Source: Torreya grandis
Taxonomy: Eukaryota; Streptophyta; Pinopsida; Cupressales; Taxaceae
Direction: 5' to 3'
Assembly (NCBI GenBank): GCA_037957365.1
Contig: JARHVA010000001.1
Span: 10,608,501-10,672,500, forward strand
Length of the DNA stretch: 64,000 nucleotides
The translations under genes and the position numbers were made by a program. A model generated the notes under the pieces. That model saw only the letters and a program-made list of their open reading frames with translations, ran no database searches and was not told the DNA's origin. Shown one piece after another: positions 56,658 through 64,000 of this stretch. Position 1 is the first letter of the stretch; the number at the start of each line of letters is the position of its first letter.

Positions 56658-59200
56658 ACTCGTATGCTACCTCTTTCACTCTTCTTATAATCTGGTATGG
56701 CCCATAAAATCGAGGCTTGAGTTTTTCAACAGCACTTTGCTTAAGGGAAAATTGTCTATAAAGTTGTAACCTTAAATACACCATATTTCCAACTTCAAAA
56801 GTCCGTTTTATTCTACGATGATCCACATACAACTTTTGCTGATTTTGGGCATGCTGAAGATTATCCTTGAGAGTTATTAGAATGTCTTAATGTTGTTGTA
56901 TTGAATCCTTGGCTCCAGAAACCCTACTATCCGGAATGACCAAGTCTACAAAGGTTTTAGCATCATACACATACAATGCCTTGAAAGGTGGCATTCCAAT
57001 AGACATGTGATGAGAAGTATAACCCTTTGACCCAAAGATTTTGTTGCCCAATTACATAATTCTTTAAGTACCCCTCAATCCATTTATTTATGGCTTCCAT
57101 CTGACCATCCGTTTGAGGATGATAACTCATACTTCGGGTTAACTCAGTACCTACCAATTGGAAAATTTCTTGCCAGAAAGCACTCATGAACCTAGTGTCC
57201 CTATCACTGACTATATGTTTTGGTAGTCCATGAAGCCTAAAAACTTCTTTAAAAAATATTCCATCTATCATAGGACCATCATGCTTCTTGGGGAGTGGAA
57301 AGAAATGAGCATATTTTGTTAATCAATCCATGACTACATAAAGGTTGCTTTGTCCTTGGACCGTGGGTAGTCCCGAAATGAAATCCATAGAGATGCTCTC
57401 CCATTTTTGAATAGGAATGGGCAAAGGTTGCAACAACCCGGCGGGAAAGTTATGTTCCATTTTATTTTGTTGGCAAGTGTGACATTCCCAAATGTATTTA
57501 AGGACTTCACTTTTAAGTCCTTTACAAAAAAATCGATCCCTTAATTGTTTGTATGTCTTTACAAAACTAGGATGCCCTGCTAATGGATCATTATGTATGG
57601 GCTTTAAGATCTTATGCTTAATTTTGGAACTGGCCACTAAGAAGATTCTACCTTTGTAGAGAATGTGGTCCTCTACGACTTTATAACTTTCATCTTCATT
57701 TTTTCCTTCTAAGATTGCATTGGCCCACTCATCCTTAACGCTATTCCATCATTATGAATGCCTTCTAATCAGCCGTGATTTCTACCATGGAGCATAAATG
57801 TGGTCTTCTTGATAAAGCATCAACCACTACATTGTTTCATCCCTTAACATACTCAATGTCAAGATTAAAGGCTTGGATCTTACTAACCGATTTTTGTTGC
57901 CTTTCATTTAAGTCCATTTGCTCCAAGAAATATTTCAAACTATTGTGATCAGTTTTGACCATAAATCTTCTACATACCAAATATTGTCGGAATTTAGCAA
58001 GCGCATGCATGATGGCCAACATTTCTTTATCATATATTGAGTATCTCCACTCATGCTCTTTGAGTTTCCGACTTTCAAAAGCAATGGGATGCTTATTTTG
58101 CATTAAAACTGCACGAACACCTTCTCCTGACGCATCAAGTTCTAACACGAAAGGTAATGAGAAGTTCAACATTGCCAAAACTGGACATGAACTCATCACT
58201 TGTTTAAGGCATTCAAATGTTGATTGAGCAAGCTCCGTCCAATTTAAAGATCCCTTCTTTGTTAAATTGGCTAAAGGTGTTGCTACTTGCGAAAATCCTT
58301 TAACGTATCTCCTATAATAAGTGCAAAGACCTATGAACCCTCTCAATTGTGTCATGTTGGTAGGAGGCCAACATATAATGGCTTGGATCTTCTCTTGATC
58401 AACATGGACGCCATCCTTATTAATTATATGCCCTAAATATAAGATTTGTCATACCAAATTCACATTTTGACATCTTGGCAAAGAGGGACTACTGTTATAA
58501 TATGGCAAGTACCATGTCTAAATGTTGCAGATGTTCTTCCCAATTCTTGCTATATATTAGAATATCATCAAAAGAAACCAAGATAAATTTCCTTAGATGC
58601 TTACTGAATATGTGGTTCATGCAAGATCAAAAAGTGGTTGGAGCATTCGCAAGTCCAAATGGCATCACTAGAAATTCAAAATTTCCATAGTGGCATCAGA
58701 ATGTCATTTTCTGAACATCTTTCTCCCTCATTCGTATTTGATAGTACCCTGATCTCAAATCAATTTTGGAGAATAAAGTGGCTCCATGAAATTCGTCAAT
58801 TAGTTCATCGATCATGGGTATCAGATATTTATTCTTGATGGGCTTTTTATTTAACTTCTGATAATCAATACACATTTTTAATGTCCCATCATTCTTTTTG
58901 ACCAGCACAACTAAAAAAGCAAATGGACTAGCACTTGGCCTAATATGCCCCATCTCTAAAAGTTTTTTAATGGCTTTTTCAATCTCATCCTTATAAATCT
59001 TTGGATGTCGGTAAGGGTTACTTATTAATGATTTTGTTCCAATTTCCAACTCAATGATTTGTTGGAAGCGTCTCGTTGGGGGTAGTCCAAGTGGTAGGTT
59101 TGCAAATACATTGGCATGCCTCTCGATGATAGGCTGAATATCATTATGATGTGTTTTGTGTTCTTGTACGGAGCTGATCAAACATTGTACTGCGTTGCTA
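56658..59200 (-). pseudogene. gypsy-B Pol: RT, RNase H and integrase
   Basis: Minus strand order: RT (59181-58696) with LPPTRRFQQIIEL, HIRPSASPFAFLVVLVKKNDG, MCIDYQKLNK and GATLFSKIDLRSGYYQIRM; then GNFEFLVMPFGLANAPTTF and the active site VSFDDILIYS (about 58580-58550, both Asp kept); RNase H (58355-57837) with LRGFIGLCTYYRRYV, FVLELDASGEGVRAVL, IYDKEMLAIMHAL and KTDHNSLKYFL; integrase zinc finger (H-H-C-C, 57610-57470) with HNDPLAGHPSF and CHTCQQNK; core MDFISGLP, VSDRDTRFMSAFW and SYHPQTDGQMEAINKW (57370-57090); and a C-terminal GPYQIIRRVKEVAYEL (about 56712-56665) where the copia cuts in. Stops after the zinc-finger/core start (57323), near 58500 and elsewhere inactivate it. Confidence 0.93.
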
Positions 59201-59204
59201 CATG

Positions 59205-59833
59205 CTTTGGCAAATTCATCATATGAATTGATATGGATATGTCCTTGGGTGACCCATCCATGGAATCATCATTCATATGTTATACCTTCTAGATGGCAAG
59301 TCGCATATTTTATGGCTTCTTCTTCCGTCAATGGACGTAACAAAAGATGTGTCCAGCTTTTGTATCCATGCCCTAGCTGTACATTTTTTTGTTCCATAAA
59401 AAGGTGATAGTGACATTTTGCATAATGCATGTTGCATATCCCTTTGTCTATGTTAGGGTTTATATTATGACCGAGATACACCTCTATTTTTTCTCATTGC
59501 CATATAAGTTTGTAGGGTAATTCCCTTTTGGATTCCCTCTGAAAGTGATTGATATGCTTTGAAGCAAGTTACAAGCTCAACATCAAATGATTTTGGAATT
59601 TCTTCATCTGGTTCTTCTCTCGAAATGAATGTTGGTTGGCAATGCCGATATGATGATGTAGTGTTTGTTTTAAATTTGAGCTCAAAGATGGATGAACTAG
59701 TTTCTACCTTTTGTGTATTGGAATCCATCATTTTCAAGGTAAAGGCCATTTGTGCCACTGTATTTGCCCATTGTTCTTGGCCTTGGATAAGTTTATCTAC
59801 CCTCTCAATATCTCTATCGTTTACCATTCTCAT
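59205..59833 (-). pseudogene. gypsy-B Gag remnant, fused to the pre-RT region by a deletion
   Basis: The minus frame from 59833 (MRMVNDRDIERVDKLIQGQ) includes a coiled, polar N-terminus. Gag-domain sequence continues at 59481-59269 with GHGYKSWTHLLLRPLTEEEAIKYATCHLEGI. Right after it (about 59215-59181) the frame enters sequence normally found just before RT. The rest of Gag, its zinc knuckle and the protease are absent, so this copy could not have been autonomous in its present form. Confidence 0.7.
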
Positions 59834-59935
59834 TTTGGTCGGCTTGCCTCAGTTTTAATTCTCCTTTCATAATACAGAATATTCTTATTGTTATCTCGCA
59901 TATGATTTTTGTTCTACAGGCTAGCAGGATGGAAA

Positions 59936-59945
59936 GCTAATACCA
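59936..59945 (-). other. Primer-binding site of gypsy-B
   Basis: The minus strand reads TGGTATTAGC next to the LTR end ATTACA. It is a one-base variant at the start of the initiator Met complement (TGGTATCAG). Confidence 0.65.
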
Positions 59946-59946
59946 C

Positions 59947-60603
59947 TGTAATATTCCTAATTGGAATATTATACGATAATTTAGATTCCCTAGATATAAT
60001 ATTCCAAATCGGAATATTTTACATTAATTTGGTTTTCTTGGAAAACCTATTTTTTATAAATATAAATATTGCATTTAAAATAATAAATTAAATAAAATAT
60101 AAGTCCACAAGGGGTTTCGGCCTTGGGTTGTTATAATCACAAGGGTTTTCGTCCTTGAGAGCGGTTGTATAGCATGACGCTTATACGAGTTAGAGGATTG
60201 AATTCATAATTGGATGCTTTTTAATACCTCCACATCTCTTCTCCCTTATATAGCCTTTAAAAACTTCTCACAAAGTAGGCGTCCCATTCAAGAGGCACCT
60301 CTTCACCAAAAGATGTGACCATTGACATAACCGTCGACCATTTTGTTAAAATTTCTGTCGATATTTCCGTCAACAATTCCATTAACATTTTCATCGACAT
60401 TTTTGTTCACTTCCAACAACAATTCCATTTGACACTTTCAACAACAATTCCGTTTGACATTTCCGTTCATATTCGTTTAATGACTATTGTATTAAATGGC
60501 AGCGCTGCTCCTTGACAGGGATTTCTCCTTGGCAGCGATTTCTTCATGTCAAATGGCAACGCCTCTCCTTGAATCTAGTAATCTCCTTCTTGGGGATATT
60601 ATA
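59947..60603 (-). repeat. 5' LTR of gypsy-B, also the 3' LTR of a second copy
   Basis: 657 bp. Starts TGTAATATTCCTAATTGG and ends GGGGATATTATA. A TATA box on the minus strand (CTATATAAG, 60253-60245) gives its orientation. It contains several imperfect repeats of CAACAATTCC(A/G)TTTGACA and CCGTCGAC/CATCGACATTT type between 60320 and 60470. Left of it sits a primer-binding site; right of it sits another internal 3' end (60604-60705). Confidence 0.88.
60245..60253 (-). promoter_or_regulatory. TATA box of the gypsy-B 5' LTR
   Basis: Minus strand CTATATAAG within GGCTATATAAGGGAG. Confidence 0.5.
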
Positions 60604-60705
60604 GACCTCCTTGCCTCAAATTGCTTGTCCTCAAGCAATTGCAAATTGGAATGTTCAAGAAGGCTCCTCCCCACGTTGCATCTTCTACTGACAATCCAAA
60701 AGTAG
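60604..60705 (-). pseudogene. Second gypsy-B internal 3' end (chromodomain tail)
   Basis: The plus-strand sequence GACCTCCTTGCCTCAAATTGC... up to the TTGCATCTTCTACTGACAA block matches 44995-45080 of gypsy-B. On the minus strand it encodes LSVEDATWGGAFLNIPI, the chromodomain end (ED-A-T-W), followed by the purine tract GGCAAGGAGGTC. It is a fragment of another copy sharing the LTR at 59947-60603. Similarity ends near 60705. Confidence 0.8.
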
Positions 60706-61439
60706 AAGGATCATATGAAGTCCACACGAGCAAATACCGTATGACAATCTCAGTCTCATTGAGAACCACCAAAATGACAGAAAAGTTTGTATACGTTTTC
60801 CATGAGACAATTTTACAAAGAACCAACACTCTAAAATCTTTAGTATTCTTGTTTTCACTCAACAACAAAGGATAGCAAAAAAAATATGAATAGCTCTTGT
60901 CAATCGAGAGGTGGATGCAAACATTTCCAACAGACATGTACTTTATCTTACATAAACCCTTTAAGCCATTCCTTATGATAGAATACCAAGTACATGTAGA
61001 ATTTCCATGGAACGCAAACATAGATATCCTTCAATGGCCTAACATTGATCCACGATTTTCTCTTGTTCAGAATCATAGAAAAGTATAAATGTATAAAGAA
61101 ATCTCTGCACGTGCAACAACACAGATATTATATTTGTAGTCTTTTGCAGATAACTCAACGTCATTAAAATTATCAGACTGATAATCCTTGTTTGCTCAAA
61201 TATTGTGAGTGCGTTTTAGATTCCATACTAGTATTTTTATAATTCCTTTCTCTGTTCTCTCTTACAAAATCAGAACTTCCCTCTGTGCCCTGAAATGTTT
61301 TGACAAATTTAAATGCTAAGAGCAATAGCTTTTCGCTCAAACCACATATCTTGATTTTAGAAATGCAGGTTCCAAACACACAAATTATGCTTTGTAATGG
61401 AGCCATGTTTGTTTGATACAAAATCTCTTGCAACTAGAG
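60706..61439. other. Unassigned sequence
   Basis: No transposon or gene motif was recognised. A minus frame passing through 61021-60706 is only the upstream extension of the chromodomain fragment and has no similarity I know. The missing 5' end of the hAT transposon would be expected on this side of gypsy-B but was not found. Confidence 0.3.
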
Positions 61440-62600
61440 ACTATATTTAATCTGATCACTTTCATACATTGCATATGGAAGTTTGTTAATTATGCGAGTG
61501 GACGTGACAGATACCCATACTTAGCATATTGTTCATTAGAGAATCTTGCTCTCTCAGCTCCTTCGACCCATGGACATTGTTGGTATACAGGTGTTTTTGA
61601 TCTATTGAAGTATGTGGGAATCAAGATGGACCGACTTCCTCCATTTATGTACTCCTTGGACGCACCAGCACATCTTCTACCCACTAGACAAGGGTTGAAC
61701 TAGAATATTAGGGATGATATTTACAGAGAGTTTATCCATACTACTTAGGTAAACCCTTCGGGGGGGTTACGCCCTAAGATGGCATTTTATGCAGAGCACT
61801 TCTTGGAGCTGAGTGGCGAGCTTATCATTCGTCCACAGTATACATTCTGCCACTGGATGCACTCTCTTTGCATCCCATTAGGACAGTTTCAAGTGGAGTC
61901 TCATAGGCTTAGGACTGAGACAGATCACCAGATAGATCGAGCAGACAGGATTTGTCAGTTATGTAGCATCCAGGAGATGGAGTCCGAGGAGCACTTCATT
62001 TTTCGTCGTCCCATTTACTATGAGATCAGAGGGAGGTTTTACTGCCTATTTAGGAGGACAAACTCTTTCTAACTTCTTCAAATACAAGGCCCAGAGATGT
62101 TTGGCTTTATATATACAAGAAGCTCTTAAGCTTCGTGATCATTTTATTCAGAGACCCTAGACGAGTCTCCACTCAGTGGATTACTTCCTTTTTCATGGTG
62201 CTACCTTCGAGGAGAGGCACTTAGCGATAGATTGACATTAGTACAGTCCCACTTTCTAGATCAGTGGAGCCTAGAGACACTATTCACAGTTCCCCGAGTT
62301 CTCATCAGCATATTCACTTTAGACCCGACATCAAAAGGTAGACTAGATCCACCAGACCTTCACAGAGAACTTTTCCTTCTCGACAGAGGATTGGAGGGCA
62401 GACCAGGTATCATACCTCCCCTTCTTCGAGTCAGAGTTCTATTCGGAGCTTCTTCTCGTTGGCCTTGGATGCTAAGAGAGTTGGATCGAACTCTTGATGG
62501 TCTCCCTCTTGGTTCTTTCTTAGGGATCATCCTCGTGCTCCCGATGTTTACAGATTCTTGAAGATTGCTCATTTCTTTTGCTCCCTTCTTTGGACTTGAG
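61440..62600 (+). pseudogene. LINE RT C-terminal region with zinc finger
   Basis: Plus-strand frames read YWTGVFDLLKYVGIKMDRLPP-like sequence (61577-61640), APAHLLPTRQGLN ending in TAG (61662-61703), an out-of-frame VNPSGGLRPK link, MAFYAEHFLELSGELIIRP (61779-61835), then LGQFQVESHRLRTETD and the zinc-finger part RADRICQLCSIQEMESEEHF (about 61935-62000), YYEIRGRFYCLFRR, and after a frameshift LALYIQEALKLRDHFIQ. This is the region after the RT palm in LINE ORF2 with a CCHC-like finger; here the third ligand context HFIFRRP has Arg where a Cys is expected. The T-rich 3' tail extends to about 62800. Confidence 0.75.
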
Positions 62601-63351
62601 CATGGTTGGGTCCTTTGGTTACTTGGCTCTAAGAGTGGTCACTCTTTGTCATGTTTTATACTATTTCTTTCAGCATTGTTTTTCTTGTTTTCGGAGACCC
62701 TTTTTGGTTTCCCGCTTTTTCCTGACACATTTCTATAATTTGCAGTCCTTTTGACCTACTTTTGTGGTCATTAGTTGGACATTAATATATTTATCTTATC
62801 TTAAAGAACATCCAAGAATAGTGAAGCATACATTTCTTGCAGTACGTTGGACTTTACTGGTGAAACCCTGATATATTATCATAGTTTATGATGAAGTAGG
62901 CCTCTGTATTAGGAATTTTATTTACTTTGTGATGTCATACTTTGATCAGATGATCATCTACTACGCACTTTGAAATTTCAAGGTTCTGTTTGAAATTCTT
63001 CATGCTAATTAAGTTTGTTGTACAATAATGCTCCAGCATATAATTATGTTTAAGTGGCTGATGTAAAGTGGAGTCTCTCAACAAGGGCCTTTTCATTTCC
63101 TCTAAAATATAAAATAGAATTTTTTCAACAATGTAAAGACCACCAAACCATGGTTTATGTTGGACATTTGACAATTCATAAGGCAATGATTGGGTCACTA
63201 TGTCAACTCACATATTTTGTGATTTTAAGAAATTTAAACTTTCTAATATCAAGTTTGAATCCCATGTTTTCAATACAAACTTCCCATGAATGTCTTCTTC
63301 CCTATGCACTAACGAAGGTTTAACCATTTTGGATGCAAAGCCAAGTTCAAA
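62601..63351. other. LINE 3' tail and unassigned sequence
   Basis: T-rich to about 62800 (probable end of the LINE 3' region, TTAATATATTTATCTTATC near 62782-62800). From there to 63351 no gene was seen; small frames on both strands at 62935-63323 overlap and have no motif. Confidence 0.35.
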
Positions 63352-64000
63352 CTATTGAGACTCACGATATTGTAACTCTGGGAATATAGAGTTTGAATTA
63401 TGGATAACTTCAAGCTCCTTCAAAATCCACGCTTGAGGACCTACATCCTCTAATAGCTTGATGTATGGATACACAACCCTTATATTTAATATGAACAAAT
63501 TTGGACTTTTTCGTCCAGTTGTTAGGTTCACCACATCCTTGGCATACCATTCATCAACATCTTTTAATAGCCCATCATAATAGTTTATCTCTTCCAATAT
63601 CACTTGAGCCCCTCCTACCAAAGAAGTAGACATGGAATCAGCATCTCGTTCATTTTTTGTTATGGATAGTTGTGTGTAATTTATCTCTAAGTCACAGCCC
63701 TCAAGTGCAGCATTTTCAAGATTAACAATTACAGCTTGATTGCCTTTATTGATTTCTAAATGTTTTAAGCAAACCTCCAAGGACTCTCCATATTCGACAT
63801 GTGAATTTCTTATTACTCCAAGATAGCCAAACAAATCTAAAAGAAAAGGTGCACATGTAGAGTCTTGTTTGTTATCCATAATATCACTAGAAGTCTCTTC
63901 GGTATCCTTCAACGAGTGAGGTGCATTTAATGATTGTCCATCTTCCTAGGCATCAAGGTTATCTGGCGGACGTTTTTTCCATATTCTATCAATTATTTTG
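63352..64000 (-). pseudogene. Unidentified acidic protein frame running off the window
   Basis: A single minus-strand frame is open from the window edge (KIIDRIWKKRPPDNLDA) to TAG at 63354-63352, apart from one TAG at 63948-63946. After that stop it is open for 197 codons, beginning EDGQSLNAPHSLKDTEET and containing APFLLDLFGYLGVIRNSHV, SLEVCLKHLEINKGNQAVI, LEGCDLEINYTQLSI and LLKDVDEWYAKDVVNL. No ATG lies at the start of the longest open part. It is acidic, has no membrane segment or zinc motif, and does not look like retroelement Pol. It could be an exon of a host gene (the TAG then lying in an intron), a pseudogene, or a captured fragment. The family was not recognised. Confidence 0.45.

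Larger units (their letters stand above)
44424..60603 (-). mobile_element. Chromodomain Ty3/gypsy element (gypsy-B), split by a copia insertion
   Basis: LTRs at 44424-44994 and 59947-60603 share their ends (TRTAATATT...GATATTATA on the plus strand) and interior TCCACAAGGGG/GGTTTTCGTCC-type blocks. On the minus strand the order is 5' LTR (right), primer-binding site, gag, RT, RNase H, integrase, then (beyond the copia) integrase C-terminus, chromodomain and 3' LTR (left). Excluding the copia element it is about 4.8 kb, shorter than usual because much of gag and all of protease are deleted. It truncates the hAT element on its left. Confidence 0.88.

Noticed and set aside
59947..60603. Interpretation as a solo LTR
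   Set aside because: A primer-binding site and gag lie on one side and a purine tract with chromodomain on the other, so it is part of a tandem arrangement.

Overview
The window looks like nuclear DNA of a seed plant with a very large, transposon-filled genome. A conifer or other gymnosperm is the best guess. The reasons are: almost everything recognisable is old, stop-riddled LTR retrotransposon, LINE or hAT sequence; insertions are nested several deep; and the one likely host gene has an intron of about 10.7 kb holding further transposon remnants. The species call is inference from composition and element families, not from a marker gene. No prokaryotic operon, CRISPR array, rRNA or intact tRNA gene was seen.

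Layout. 1-7571: a Ty1/copia protease-integrase fragment (+), abutting a decayed Ty3/gypsy element (gypsy-A, minus strand) with its own insertion, its primer-binding site (PBS) and one LTR. 7581-16591: a full-length Ty3/gypsy element (minus) with paired ~1.56 kb LTRs, PBS, polypurine tract (PPT) and a His-rich Gag, but no visible RT or integrase. 16592-19020: unassigned AT-rich DNA with local tandem duplications. 20984-32315: two exons of an unidentified membrane-protein gene (minus). Its intron holds a LINE RT remnant, a solo LTR with perfect 5-bp target-site duplications (TSDs), a non-autonomous hAT element inside that LTR, and a 5'-truncated copia whose 3' LTR ends 74 bp from a splice donor. 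33397-38180: an internally deleted LINE interrupted by a short LTR element (34538-37244) with perfect TSDs and an unfamiliar internal region. 38273-41190: a small hAT-type MITE, a gypsy 3' LTR and a U6 snRNA pseudogene. 41814-60705: a nest in which an hAT transposon is cut by a chromodomain gypsy element (gypsy-B), itself split by an 11.35 kb copia element. 61440-64000: a LINE RT C-terminal remnant and an unidentified minus-strand reading frame that runs off the window.

The genes do not form a pathway. The value of the window is its stratigraphy: the order of insertion is readable (hAT, then gypsy-B, then copia; LINE, then short LTR element; LTR, then hAT derivative), and most elements carry identifiable inactivating lesions. 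I found no convincing new biological system. The least explained items are the internal region of the 34538-37244 LTR element, the two-exon gene at 20984-32315, the foldback hAT derivative at 26723-27689, and the frame at 63352-64000.
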